From JAMXLO01 sp963819855 (lineage in GTDB: Bacteria > Pseudomonadota > Alphaproteobacteria > Acetobacterales > Acetobacteraceae), in NCBI GenBank assembly GCA_963819855.1, contig CAWFYC010000020.1, positions 434,001-498,000 on the forward strand: 64,000 bases of DNA, read 5' to 3'. The notes under the pieces were generated by a model that worked only from the letters and a program-made list of their open reading frames with translations, made no database searches and was not told the DNA's origin. Below, one piece after another: positions 15,265 through 24,900 of this stretch (positions are counted from its first letter, which is position 1; each line of letters begins with the position of its first letter). The position numbers were made by a program, and so were the translations under genes.

Positions 15265-16364
15265 AGGTCCAGCCGGTAGAAGATCAGGGCGAACACACCA
15301 TCGAGCGCGATCGTGGCAACAATGCCGCCGACCACCGCCGCGGTGGTCGACAGACCGACGGCGCGGGGTCCGACGCCGGTGCCCAGTCCGGCGCGGCAAC
15401 CGATCGCGGCGACCGCGATGCCAAAACACATCGCCTTGAACAGGCCGCCATATAGATCGCCGGCTTCCACCCAGTTCTGCACCTGCCGCGCGATCGTCAC
15501 CAGCGGAAAGCCGAAGCCACGCATCACGGTGACCATGCCGAGCATGCCGGCGATGTCGAGCGCCATGGTCATGACCGGCATCACCAGCATTGCCGCGATG
15601 ATGCGCGGCAGCACCAGCATGGTCATCGGATCCAGCCCCATCGTCATCAGGGCATCGACCTCCTCGTTCACCTTCATGGTGCCGATCTCGGCGGCGAAGG
15701 CGGAGCCGGTGCGTCCGGCCAGGATCACTGCCGCCAACAGCGGACCAAGCTCGCGCACCAGGCTGATCGCCACTAGGTTGGCGACGAAGATGTCGGCGCC
15801 GAACCGCCGCATCGGGATCGCCGACTGGAACGCGAGGATCAGGCCGATCAGATAGCCAAGCAGCACGATCAGCGGGAGGGACCGCACGCCGGCTTGATCG
15901 ATGTAGCGCAGCAGATCGGGCACGCGGAACATGCGCCGCCGTGCCGGCAGCCGGACAATCGCCACGGCCGCCTCGCCGATGAAGGCGATGCTGGCGGCCA
16001 GCAGGGCGAGTGCCGCAGCGATCACGTCCCGCACGGTAATCCGGGGAGCAGCCTCGCCGCGCGGGCGGGCTCGGGTCGCCTCGCGCGCACGGAGCAGCAG
16101 CGCGGTCATGCGTTCCTGTGCCCCGACCAACTGCGCCGCATCGCCGTGCGCCGCCTCGACCGCGGCCAGGAAGCTCGCACCGCCCACGTCGCTGAACGAG
16201 ACGGCGCCCAGGTCGAATACCAGCGTCTGGCCGTGCGCGTGTTCCGCCGCCCGTATCGCGGTGCGCCACAGCGCTCCGATCGAGGCCGTGTCGAGCCTGC
16301 CCGCGAACGCCATCACCACGCGTCCGTCGCGTTGCTGGATCGTCAGGCTGGCGGCATCAGTCAA
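15261..16364 (-). CDS. MlaE-type permease with N-terminal STAS domain
   Basis: A 367-residue fusion. Residues 1-100 are a STAS domain (VVMAFAGRLDTASIGALW, TLVFDLGAVSFSDVGGASFL), equal to the separate MlaB subunit of E. coli. The rest is the MlaE/YrbE permease with about five membrane helices and the conserved GRTGSAFAAEIGTMKVNEEVD and ALMTMGLDPMTMLVLPRIIA segments. Start is a TTG overlapping the upstream stop by four bases. The fusion explains why the operon has no separate mlaB gene. Confidence 0.93.
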   Translation of the reverse strand: MTDAASLTIQQRDGRVVMAFAGRLDTASIGALWRTAIRAAEHAHGQTLVFDLGAVSFSDVGGASFLAAVEAAHGDAAQLVGAQERMTALLLRAREATRARPRGEAAPRITVRDVIAAALALLAASIAFIGEAAVAIVRLPARRRMFRVPDLLRYIDQAGVRSLPLIVLLGYLIGLILAFQSAIPMRRFGADIFVANLVAISLVRELGPLLAAVILAGRTGSAFAAEIGTMKVNEEVDALMTMGLDPMTMLVLPRIIAAMLVMPVMTMALDIAGMLGMVTVMRGFGFPLVTIARQVQNWVEAGDLYGGLFKAMCFGIAVAAIGCRAGLGTGVGPRAVGLSTTAAVVGGIVATIALDGVFALIFYRLDL

Positions 16365-17392
16365 TGCGTCGACCAGGTCTCGAACCGCTGTCGCAGCTTG
16401 GCGAGGTTGTCGTGCCAGAATCCAGCATCCACGCGCACCGCAGCATTCAGATTGGCCGGCGTCGTCGGCGAGTTCTGCGCCAGCTCGGCCGCCAGGCCGT
16501 CATTGGCGCCTTTAGCCAGGCCGCCGTCGCCAAACGGGCCGACCAGCCGCGCCTCGATCGCCGGCGTACCGGCAAAGTAGAGAAACTGCGTGGCGGTCCG
16601 CAGGTTCGGGCTGCCCTTCAGGATCACCCAGCTTTGAACCTCGTAGAGGCTCGCGGTCCACTGCACCCCGAAGTTGCGGTGGGTAGTCCGGTTCGCCACC
16701 GCGATGACCGGGGCGGAGGCGCTGGTCATCAGCACATCGCCGGACGCCAGGATGCGCGCCGCCTCGGCATCGTCGTGCCACCACACGACATAGGGCTTGA
16801 GCTGATCCAGCCGGCGAAACGCGCGATCGACACCCTCCGAAGTGGCGAGGACCTTGTAGACATCGCCTGGCGATACGCCATCCGCGATCAGGGCGAACTC
16901 CAGGTTGCCGCGTACGCCGGCGTGCAGGCCGCGCTTGCCCGGGTACTTGGCAACATCCCAGAAATCGGCCCAGCCAGGGGTGGCGGGGAATTTGTCGCGG
17001 TCCCAGGCCAGAACCATGCTCGCGACACCGGCGCCGACGCCGCAATCGCTGACCGCCTGCGCCAGATAGTGGTCCTTGCCGCCGATCGCCGACCAGTCGA
17101 GCTTCTCGAACAGTCCCTCCGAACAACCCAAGGCCAACTCGTCACCGTCCACCATGACCAGGTCCCAGGCGTTGTCCGGGGTCTTCATCTGGGTACGCAG
17201 CACGTCGATGCCGCCTTCCCAGGTTTCCAATTGCACGGGAATGGCTGTCGCCTCGGTGAACGGTCGGACGAACACCTGCCGGATCGAATCCTGTGCAGGG
17301 GCGCGCCCGACCACGGTCAGGTCCCGCGCCGCGGCGAGACCGCACGACAAGGCGAGCATCGCCGTGGCGGCCACAAGCGAGCGGGCATGCAT
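16361..17392 (-). CDS. PotD-like periplasmic solute-binding protein
   Basis: A 343-residue extracellular solute-binding protein of the spermidine/putrescine type. A signal peptide with cleavage near GLAAARD is followed by LTVVGRAPAQDSIRQVFVRPF, WDLVMVDGDELALGC, FWDVAKYPGKRGLHAGVR and YVVWWHDDAEAARILASGDV, the usual landmarks of PotD/PotF relatives. No cognate Pot permease or ATPase follows; instead the gene overlaps the MlaE-type permease by four bases and opens the lipid-transporter chain. The ligand is unknown. Confidence 0.88.
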   Translation of the reverse strand: MHARSLVAATAMLALSCGLAAARDLTVVGRAPAQDSIRQVFVRPFTEATAIPVQLETWEGGIDVLRTQMKTPDNAWDLVMVDGDELALGCSEGLFEKLDWSAIGGKDHYLAQAVSDCGVGAGVASMVLAWDRDKFPATPGWADFWDVAKYPGKRGLHAGVRGNLEFALIADGVSPGDVYKVLATSEGVDRAFRRLDQLKPYVVWWHDDAEAARILASGDVLMTSASAPVIAVANRTTHRNFGVQWTASLYEVQSWVILKGSPNLRTATQFLYFAGTPAIEARLVGPFGDGGLAKGANDGLAAELAQNSPTTPANLNAAVRVDAGFWHDNLAKLRQRFETWSTH

Positions 17393-17527
17393 CTATGTTG
17401 GGCTCCAGGTTCCTGCTGCGCGGCGAAACGCTACAATCCGCGAAATCAGCCGGAAACGAAAGCCGGGGACCGCCTTGGCCCGACCGGCGCGGGTGCGGTA
17501 GATGCGGCGGCCATCCAGGAGAGGTGC

Positions 17528-18535
17528 ATGCAAGACGAACCGACGGTGATCGCCCGGCGCGACGGGCGCGTGGGGCGGATCGTGCTCAATCGCCCGCAGA
17601 CGCTCAATGCGCTCGACCTGCCGATGATCCGCGCCTGCACCCGCGCCCTGGAGGCGTGGCACGATGATCCGCACATCCACGGCGTGGTGATCGAGGGCGC
17701 CGGCGACCGTGCCTTCTGCGCCGGCGGCGACGTGCGGGCGCTGCGCCAGTACGAACTGGATGGCGAGCATCACAAGGCCGAAACGTTCTTCCGCGAGGAA
17801 TACGAGCTGAACCTGATGATCGCCACCTATCCAAAGCCGTATATCGCGCTGATCGACGGCATCTGCATGGGCGGCGGCATCGGCGTGTCAGTGCATGCGC
17901 CGTACCGCGTCGCCACCGAGCGAGCCGCGTTCGCGATGCCGGAGACTGCGATCGGGTTCTTTCCGGATATCGGCGCGACGTTTTTCCTGCCGCGTCTGCC
18001 TGGCCAGCTCGGCGCGTATCTGGGGCTCACCGGGTTGCGCATGCAAGGCGCCGACGCGGTACACGCGGGCCTCGCCACGCATTTCGTACCGCGCGCGGAT
18101 CTGCCTGCGCTATCGCACGCGCTGGCCGAGGGTGGACCTGCGGCGCTGGGTGCCCATGTCGCGCCGCTGCCACCGTTCTCGCTGGCATCGCAACGTGCGG
18201 CGATCGATCACTGCTTCGGCGCCGCCAGCATGAGCGAGATCGTGCAGCGCCTGGAAACGACCGGCGACGCGTGGACGACGCAGACCTTGGCTGCACTGCG
18301 GACGGTTTCGCCGTCTGCCCTGTGCTGGACGCTGGAGGCGCTGCGCCGCGGTGCCAACCTGACGCTGCCACAATGCCAGGCGGCCGAACTGGCACTCACG
18401 CGGACCACGATGCGGCACCCCGACTTCGCCGAGGGCGTGCGCGCCATGGTGGTGGACAAGGATCGCAAGCCACGCTGGCAGCCGTCCCGCATCGAGGAGG
18501 TCGACGCGGCGGCGATCGCCGCTTTGTTCGGCTAA
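17528..18535 (+). CDS. 3-hydroxyisobutyryl-CoA hydrolase / enoyl-CoA hydratase family
   Basis: A 335-residue crotonase-fold protein of the HIBCH group, which releases 3-hydroxyisobutyrate from its CoA ester in valine breakdown. Marks are DRAFCAGGDVRALRQ (oxyanion hole), GICMGGGIGVSVHAPYRV and MPETAIGFFPDIGATFFLPR, with the Glu and Asp typical of HIBCH. The ~335-residue length with a C-terminal helical extension fits hydrolase rather than the ~260-residue hydratases. AGGAGAGG lies five bases before the ATG. Together with the leucine genes at 59-64 kb it indicates branched-chain amino acid use. Confidence 0.88.
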   Translation: MQDEPTVIARRDGRVGRIVLNRPQTLNALDLPMIRACTRALEAWHDDPHIHGVVIEGAGDRAFCAGGDVRALRQYELDGEHHKAETFFREEYELNLMIATYPKPYIALIDGICMGGGIGVSVHAPYRVATERAAFAMPETAIGFFPDIGATFFLPRLPGQLGAYLGLTGLRMQGADAVHAGLATHFVPRADLPALSHALAEGGPAALGAHVAPLPPFSLASQRAAIDHCFGAASMSEIVQRLETTGDAWTTQTLAALRTVSPSALCWTLEALRRGANLTLPQCQAAELALTRTTMRHPDFAEGVRAMVVDKDRKPRWQPSRIEEVDAAAIAALFG

Positions 18536-18544
18536 GGGCGACCG

Positions 18545-19315
18545 ATGGACGTCTGGGCGGTCAGCGCGATGGTGGCGGGCGTCGTGTTCGTCAGCGGCAT
18601 TGCAGGGTTCAATCTGCACCGTGTTCTGCCGGAGCACCATCTTTCCAAGGAAACGCACGACGTCATCCGGCTCGGCGCAGGGATGCTGTCGGTGTTGGCA
18701 TCGCTTGTGCTCGGACTGCTGATCGCGACCGTGAAGACATCGTACGACAGCACCCACGCCGCCTTGCGCGCCTATGCCGCAGACCTCACCGTGCTGGACG
18801 AGACACTGCGCGACTATGGCGACGGGGCACTGATGGCGCGACGTGAGTTACGCGACTACACGACCCGACTTCTGGATGACGTCTGGCGGCATTCCAATGA
18901 CTATCCGTTTCTTGTCGAGAACCGCGTTGCCGGCGAACTTTTGGAGCACGTTCGTGACGCGATCCGGGCACTCCCGGTGGCCACGCGCGATGAACAATTG
19001 CTGGCCGGAGAGGCACTGACGATCGCGACCTCGCTGCTGCGGGAACGCTGGCTGCTGATCGAACGCGGGGGATCCAGTGTGCATTCCGTCGTGATTGGGA
19101 CCCTGATGCTGTGGATCGCCGCCATCTTCCTGAGCTTCGGTATCAACGCGCCCAGGCATGCGACCATGTACGCCGTATTCGTGGTGCTGTCGTTTGCCAT
19201 CGGCAGCGCGATCTTCCTGGTCCTGGAGATGGACAGGCCATTCGGTGGCATGATGCAGTTATCGGGTCAGCCGATCGAGACCGCGCTCGGCCACATGCTG
19301 CCGGCCGGAACCTGA
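18545..19315 (+). CDS. DUF4239 (bestrophin-like) membrane protein
   Basis: A 256-residue membrane protein with two N-terminal helices (about 5-22 and 45-64), a soluble helical middle and two C-terminal helices (about 180-198 and 207-226). The DUF4239 pattern is visible in GMLSVLASLVLGLLIATVK followed by YDSTHAALRAYAADLTVLDETLRDYG. The family is suggested to be channel-like by resemblance to bestrophins; its role in bacteria is not known. It starts nine bases after the preceding gene and may share its transcript. Confidence 0.8.
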   Translation: MDVWAVSAMVAGVVFVSGIAGFNLHRVLPEHHLSKETHDVIRLGAGMLSVLASLVLGLLIATVKTSYDSTHAALRAYAADLTVLDETLRDYGDGALMARRELRDYTTRLLDDVWRHSNDYPFLVENRVAGELLEHVRDAIRALPVATRDEQLLAGEALTIATSLLRERWLLIERGGSSVHSVVIGTLMLWIAAIFLSFGINAPRHATMYAVFVVLSFAIGSAIFLVLEMDRPFGGMMQLSGQPIETALGHMLPAGT

Positions 19316-19425
19316 TGCCGCGGGGTGTCCTGGTTTGAATTTCCGTCGAGGGTGGGCGGCCGCCATATGCCTCGCGCTTCGATTCCTGGGGACGTACACG
19401 ATCAGGTTCGCCCGGTGACCATCGA

Positions 19426-21015
19426 TCACTCGCCAGCCACAGTCTCACGGTCCCAGGTCGCCGCGGTGATCCCGCGCTCGGAGAGCCGGAACTTCTGAAC
19501 CTTGCCATTCTCGGTCATCGGCAGCGCGGTCAGGAACTCGATAAAGCGCGGGATGGCAAAAGCGGGCATGCGGCCCCGGCAGTATCCGGACAGCACGGCG
19601 GGAGTAAGCGAGTGGCCGTCGCGAGGCACGATCGCCACCATGACCTCGTCCTCGGCAAGCTCGGAGCGCACTGGAAATGCCGCGGCCTCGGCAACATCCG
19701 GATGCGACAGCAGCACCTGCTCGACCTCGTACGACGAAATGTTTTCGCCGCGGCGGCGGATCACGTCCTTCATCCGATCGATGAAGCGGAAATAGCCATG
19801 GGCGTCGCGCACGACGCGATCGCCGGTATGGAACCATAGGTTACGCCACGCCTCGACCGTCTTCTCCGGCATGCCGAAATAGCCCGTGGCGAACGCGAAC
19901 GGCTCGCGCGCGCGAAGCACCAGCTCGCCGGTAATGCCATCGGGCAGCGCATTGTCCGCGTCGTCGACCACGCGCGCCTCGAACCCGTCGGATACGGGCC
20001 CCATCGAGCCGAGACCCTTGCCGGGCAGCGTGCAGCCCAACACGAAATTGGTCTCGGTCGAGCCGTAGCCATCTAGCAGTTCAATGCCGAAACGTTGTCG
20101 GAACTCGGGATGGAATCGCTCCGGCACGCCCGGAGCCAGCGCGATGCGAACACGGTGAGCACGATCAAGCTCGCTGACCGGGCGCGAAAGCAGGATCGGC
20201 ACCATCGCTCCGAGAAGATAAGTAACGGTTGCGCCATGGCGTGAGAGCGACGAGGCAAAGCCCGAGGCAGAGAAGCGCGTTTCCACCACCAGTGCGGCGC
20301 CGGTCAACAGAGCCTGGTAGAAGGTGTTGAGCGCATTGGTGTGAAACAGCGGCAGGGTGGTGAGCAACACGTCATCGCCGCGCACCTCGAGCAGCCGCGC
20401 CGTATTCGCGCCCCACCAGAAGTACTGGGCGTGCGGGCAACATACGCCTTTCGAGACGCCGGTGGTGCCCGACGTGTAAAGGATCGCCACCGTATCGCCG
20501 GGCCCGATCGCGGCTTCCGGCACAGGCTCCTCGGGCGCGGGAAAACGCGCGGGCCGCGGCCAGTGCCCGGCCAGGTCGGCATCGCCGATCAGCCAGACCG
20601 CGCGCAGCGACGGCGGCGCAGTTTCCAGCGCGTTGACCGCGTCGGCGAAGTCGGCCTGCAATACCAGCAGCTTCGCCTGGGAATTCGTCAGGATATGGTT
20701 CAGCTGCGCGCCGCGTGAAGCAGTATTGATCGGCACCGTTACGGCGCCGATCCAGCCGCAACCGAGATAGACCTGCAGCAGTTCCGGTCGGTTGCCGCAC
20801 ATCACCGCGACGTGGTCGCCCCGCTCGATGCCGGCGGCCGTCAGCGTGCCGCCGAAGCGCGCGGCCATTTCCAGCGTTTCCGCGAAACTCCACGTTTGGC
20901 CGCCGATCTCGACCAGCCGCCGGTCACCATAAAGCATTGCCTGTCGGCGCAGCATGCGGGGCAGCGTACGTTCGTCTGGCGGCAGGCGCGACGGCAAGTC
21001 CGCGCTGTTTTCCAT
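19426..21015 (-). CDS. Acyl-CoA synthetase, AMP-binding (class I adenylating) enzyme
   Basis: A 529-residue acid-CoA ligase related to crotonobetaine/carnitine- or long-chain acyl-CoA ligases. Motif A3 ILYTSGTTGVSKGV lies at about 170-183, A5 GYGSTETN at about 315, A8 RFIDRMKDVIRRRGENISS at about 410 and the catalytic Lys in NGKVQKFRL near the C-terminus. The acid substrate is not deducible. The Met at 21015 is chosen because it opens the globular domain; the longer frame upstream reads into low-complexity sequence. Confidence 0.9.
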   Translation of the reverse strand: MENSADLPSRLPPDERTLPRMLRRQAMLYGDRRLVEIGGQTWSFAETLEMAARFGGTLTAAGIERGDHVAVMCGNRPELLQVYLGCGWIGAVTVPINTASRGAQLNHILTNSQAKLLVLQADFADAVNALETAPPSLRAVWLIGDADLAGHWPRPARFPAPEEPVPEAAIGPGDTVAILYTSGTTGVSKGVCCPHAQYFWWGANTARLLEVRGDDVLLTTLPLFHTNALNTFYQALLTGAALVVETRFSASGFASSLSRHGATVTYLLGAMVPILLSRPVSELDRAHRVRIALAPGVPERFHPEFRQRFGIELLDGYGSTETNFVLGCTLPGKGLGSMGPVSDGFEARVVDDADNALPDGITGELVLRAREPFAFATGYFGMPEKTVEAWRNLWFHTGDRVVRDAHGYFRFIDRMKDVIRRRGENISSYEVEQVLLSHPDVAEAAAFPVRSELAEDEVMVAIVPRDGHSLTPAVLSGYCRGRMPAFAIPRFIEFLTALPMTENGKVQKFRLSERGITAATWDRETVAGE

Positions 21016-21130
21016 TTCGTACTGTTGCTCCCGAACGGCGGTGGGACGCAAGACGGCACCGAACCCCGGGTTTCCCGTGGTCCCAGGAATGCGGTAAGCG
21101 TGCCCCACAAGAGCCGAGGAAACGTATCGC

Positions 21131-22357
21131 ATGAGCGTGCACGCGGGCAGCGTGGAGACGCGGACATCCTGGGTGGTCGCCACCGTCGCGCTGATCGTGC
21201 TGAGCGTGTCGTACGGCGCACCGCTGACCACCATGGTGGCGCTGAAGCCGATCGCCGCCGAATTCGGCGCGACGCGGTCAGCGCCGGCGCTGGCGGTGGG
21301 ACTGACCTTCATCGGCGCCGGCTGCGGCGGCATCGCGATGGGCTGGCTGTCCGAGCGGATCGGCGTGCGAGCGGTGGTGATCTTTGGCGCCACCATGATC
21401 GGCACCGGCCTGACCATTTCGTCGCTGGGCGGACTGACACAGCTCTACATCAGCAGCTTCCTGTTGGTCGGCCTGCTCGGCGCCGCCGGCATGTTCGCGC
21501 CGCTGATGACCTATGTCAGCCGCTGGTTCGATGTCCGCCGCGGCACCGGGATCGCGTTGATCTCGGCCGGCCAGTACGTCGCCGGTGCATTGTGGCCGGC
21601 GGTGTTCCAGTTGGGCATCGATACCATCGGCTGGCGCCATACCATGCTGGTCTATGCCGTGTTCGTGGTGGTCCTGATCGTGCCGCTCGCGATCCTGCTG
21701 CGGCGCCCGCCGGACGCGCCGCCGCTTGGTGGCCTGCATGCCGAACCGCGCGTGGGCGAGAAGGTGCTCGGCCTGCCGCCGAACCTGGTTCTGGCGGCCC
21801 TGGCGTTCGCCTCGTTCTGTTGCTGCACGACGATGTCGATGCCGATGGCGCACATGGTGGCATTCTGCAGCGATATCGGCATCGCGCCGACGCAGGGCGC
21901 GGCGATGCTGTCGGTGCTGCTCGGTTCGGCGTTCTTCGCGCGCCAGTTCTGGGGCTGGATGGCGGACCGCGTCGGCGGCCTGCGCACCATCTTCCTAGCG
22001 TCTGCGGCACAGGCAGCGGCGATGGCGGGATTCCTGGTGACCCAGGATGAGATCGGACTGTTCACCGTGTCAGCGGTGTTCGGATTCGGTTTCGGTGGGC
22101 TGATCCCGGGCTACGTATTGGCGGTGCGGGAGCTGTTCCCGGCTTCGGAGGCGAGTTGGCGAATTCCCACAATGCTGTTTCCCGGCTCGCTCGGCATGGC
22201 GGCGGGCGGCTGGCTCGCCGGTGTTATGTACGACCGGTTCGCGTTCTACGCCCCAGCCTTCGCGGTCGGCGTACTGTTCAACCTGCTGAACCTGGCGGTG
22301 ATCGGCGCTCTGGTACTGCGTCACCGACCGTCGCGATTGTCCCCGGTTGCGGCCTGA
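21131..22357 (+). CDS. Major facilitator superfamily transporter
   Basis: A 408-residue MFS permease with twelve predicted helices. The MFS loop motif after helix 2 appears as GWLSERIGVRAVV and again in the second half as GWMADRVGGLRTI. The sequence resembles oxalate/formate or monocarboxylate-type MFS carriers. It is divergent from the acyl-CoA synthetase (about 115 bases between the starts), which suggests uptake of an acid activated by that enzyme; this is inference. The 3' end overlaps the convergent kinase gene by 37 bases. Confidence 0.9.
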   Translation: MSVHAGSVETRTSWVVATVALIVLSVSYGAPLTTMVALKPIAAEFGATRSAPALAVGLTFIGAGCGGIAMGWLSERIGVRAVVIFGATMIGTGLTISSLGGLTQLYISSFLLVGLLGAAGMFAPLMTYVSRWFDVRRGTGIALISAGQYVAGALWPAVFQLGIDTIGWRHTMLVYAVFVVVLIVPLAILLRRPPDAPPLGGLHAEPRVGEKVLGLPPNLVLAALAFASFCCCTTMSMPMAHMVAFCSDIGIAPTQGAAMLSVLLGSAFFARQFWGWMADRVGGLRTIFLASAAQAAAMAGFLVTQDEIGLFTVSAVFGFGFGGLIPGYVLAVRELFPASEASWRIPTMLFPGSLGMAAGGWLAGVMYDRFAFYAPAFAVGVLFNLLNLAVIGALVLRHRPSRLSPVAA

Positions 22358-24732
22358 ACCGTCCCCAGCCATTCGGCCAGCTTGGCGGTCAGCACGCCAA
22401 GGGTGAGCGGCTTGGTGAGATGGTCGCTCATCCCGGCAGCCAGGCTGAGTTCGCGACTGCCATCGAGTGCATGAGCGGTAAGCGCCACGATCGGCGTGGT
22501 GCGCCCTTGGAAGGCCTCGAGCTGGCGGATCGCACGGGCCGCCTCGTAGCCATCCATTTCCGGCATCTGACAATCCATCAGGATCAGGTCGAATGCCGCT
22601 GCCCGACAGGTGGATACCGCCTCCAGGCCGTTGCGGGCGACTGTGACCGCGCAGCCCAAGGCCTCAAGCAAGGCCTGGGTGACGCGGAGATTGGCCTGAT
22701 TGTCCTCAACGAGCAGGAGGCGGATGGTCTCCCTGCCGGCGCGGCCAAGCGCGTCCTTGAATTCCCGGTGCACCGGCGAGATCGGGGTGAAGTTGGTGTC
22801 GTGCGCGGCGGGTCCGGGCGATAGCGGTTCGGCGCGCGCCTCGCCAACCAGGAAACCAGCCGCCTCGGTCTGTTTGTCGAGCAGGGCAGTGAACCAGAAC
22901 GTGGAGCCGTGACCGACAGCGCTGTCCACGCCGATCTCGCCGCCCATGAGTTGGCAGAGCTGCCGGGCGATCGACAGCCCGAGCCCGGTGCCGCCATATC
23001 GCCGCGTGGTCGAGCTGTCGGCCTGCGAGAACGCGTCGAAGATCATTTCCTGCTTGCTGGCAGGGATGCCGATTCCGGAATCCGTGACAGCGAAGCGCAG
23101 GCACAGCGATGCTCCACGATCTTCCAGGCAGTTGACGCCGATCGTCACCCCACCCTCGCTGGTGAACTTCAAGGCATTGCCCACCAGGTTGGAGAGAATT
23201 TGCAGCAGGCGGTGCGCATCGCCCAGCAACACGACGTTGAGGTCGCCGGCAACCGACGCCGACAACGCCAACCCCTTGGCGCGCGCCAGATCCGAGAACA
23301 TCGAGCGTGCGTCGTGGATCAGCGACGGCAGGTGAAACGGCACGTATTCGAGCTCCAGCTTGCCGGCTTCGATTTTCGAAAGATCGAGCACGTCATCGAT
23401 CAGACGCAGCAAGGTCTGGCTGGACTGACCTGCCGCCTCGATGTAGCGCTGCTGCGTCGATGACGGAGCCGACAGCCGCAAGAGCTCGATCATGCCGACC
23501 ACACCATTGAGCGGCGTGCGGATTTCGTGGCTGATGTTGGCGAGGAACTGGGACTTGGCCAGGTTCGCCGCCTCCGCCTGATGCAGGGCCAACCTGATTT
23601 CGCTGGTTCTGCGTCGCAGATCGTCCAGCATGGTGTTGAACGCCAGCCCGAGCTGGCGGATCTCGAACGGCACCACATTCGAGAAGTCCGGCGCCGACAC
23701 CTTCTCGCTGCCGGCCAACACGGCCTCAGCGGCGCGCGCGACCAACCGGACCGGGCGCGCCAGATAGAACGCGATCAGCCAGCTCATGAACGCCGCCGCG
23801 GTGAACGACACCGCGGCGACGATGACCGCCAGTTGCGCCACCTGCCCGGCACGCCGTCGCAGCTCGGATAGCGGCTGCGGCACCATCACGCCCCATCCCG
23901 TCTCGGGAACCACCGCGAAACCGGCGATCATGTTGCCGTTGAACGCCGGCGAATAGAATTGGCCGACACCGGTCTGCCCGCGCATCATGGCCGCCACGAC
24001 AGGCACCCCGGAGATATCCCGCGACGCCGCAACCCAATCCTTCAACGGATGCGCGATGACCTGACCCTTGGCGTCGGTGATGACGGCGTGGCCATGATCG
24101 CCGAAGGCGATGGCCTGCTGCAGCGAGACCAGGTACTCGGTCGACAGAATTCCGATCCCGAGGCGGTCATCGGGTAGCGCCTTCACCAGGTAGAACACGG
24201 GCCGGCCCGCCGCATCGTGTTGCAGGTTGCTCAGCCCTGGCAGGCCATCCCCCGGTGCGGCAAGCGGCCTGAGCTCGGACAACAGCTTCGGGTCGAACGC
24301 GGTACTTCGCGCCGGCGTCAGCCCGTGCAACCAGCTCTCGATCGTTCCGTCCGGTGCGACGATGCAGATGTGGATGACATTCAGCGAAGCGAGCAGGTCG
24401 GCGAGGCCTGGAATCGGCTTGTCCAGCGCACCGCTCTCAAATACCACGGTGAATGCCGCCTTCACGTCGCGTACATAGCGAGACATGGTCGAGGTCAGAT
24501 TGCGCGCGACGAGGAGATGGCGCTCACGGACGGAGTCCAGCTCGTGCTGGTAGGAGGTCTGTTCTTCCCACAGCGCCAGCACAATGATCGGTACCGCGGC
24601 AACTACGAGGAATCCGAGAAACAGCAAATGATGCATTCGGATGCCCTGCCGTCCGCGCCGAATCGCGGCTGGCGGCGGCGTGGAACCCGGTATGGCGACC
24701 ACAGGTTCGCTGTGGATCGGGACATCCATCAT
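22321..24732 (-). CDS. Hybrid sensor histidine kinase with extracytoplasmic dCache-like sensor
   Basis: An 803-residue membrane kinase. Order: helix about 34-52; periplasmic sensor about 55-295 with two PAS-like halves (DGTIESWLHGL; GHAVITDAKGQVIAHPL); helix about 300-322; HAMP about 325-375; HisKA with phospho-His 402 in NISHEIRTPLNG; HATPase with NLVGNALKF, DSGIGIP and GTGLGLS (about 505-615); receiver domain 670-790 with phospho-acceptor Asp 720 in LILMDCQMPEMDG. The output is not visible: there is no separate response regulator nearby. Two adjacent Met codons could start it. Confidence 0.95.
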   Translation of the reverse strand: MMDVPIHSEPVVAIPGSTPPPAAIRRGRQGIRMHHLLFLGFLVVAAVPIIVLALWEEQTSYQHELDSVRERHLLVARNLTSTMSRYVRDVKAAFTVVFESGALDKPIPGLADLLASLNVIHICIVAPDGTIESWLHGLTPARSTAFDPKLLSELRPLAAPGDGLPGLSNLQHDAAGRPVFYLVKALPDDRLGIGILSTEYLVSLQQAIAFGDHGHAVITDAKGQVIAHPLKDWVAASRDISGVPVVAAMMRGQTGVGQFYSPAFNGNMIAGFAVVPETGWGVMVPQPLSELRRRAGQVAQLAVIVAAVSFTAAAFMSWLIAFYLARPVRLVARAAEAVLAGSEKVSAPDFSNVVPFEIRQLGLAFNTMLDDLRRRTSEIRLALHQAEAANLAKSQFLANISHEIRTPLNGVVGMIELLRLSAPSSTQQRYIEAAGQSSQTLLRLIDDVLDLSKIEAGKLELEYVPFHLPSLIHDARSMFSDLARAKGLALSASVAGDLNVVLLGDAHRLLQILSNLVGNALKFTSEGGVTIGVNCLEDRGASLCLRFAVTDSGIGIPASKQEMIFDAFSQADSSTTRRYGGTGLGLSIARQLCQLMGGEIGVDSAVGHGSTFWFTALLDKQTEAAGFLVGEARAEPLSPGPAAHDTNFTPISPVHREFKDALGRAGRETIRLLLVEDNQANLRVTQALLEALGCAVTVARNGLEAVSTCRAAAFDLILMDCQMPEMDGYEAARAIRQLEAFQGRTTPIVALTAHALDGSRELSLAAGMSDHLTKPLTLGVLTAKLAEWLGTVQAATGDNRDGR

Positions 24733-24900
24733 CGCTCACCCCTCTCCGCGTCGGCGGCGCAGGCCAAACGTTGCGGGACGGCTGACGTCATTTTTGAAAA
24801 AACATTCCAGCGCGATCTCGTTGGGCGCGAGTAATATGGACGTAGCGTGAACAGAATGCCAGCCGGACGACGGACCGGCGGCTGTGCGCGACTGAAGTCT

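Noticed and set aside
13358..15439. A 693-codon plus-strand frame opposite the Mla operon
   Set aside because: Antisense shadow without recognisable domains; the coding strand carries MCE and ABC motifs.
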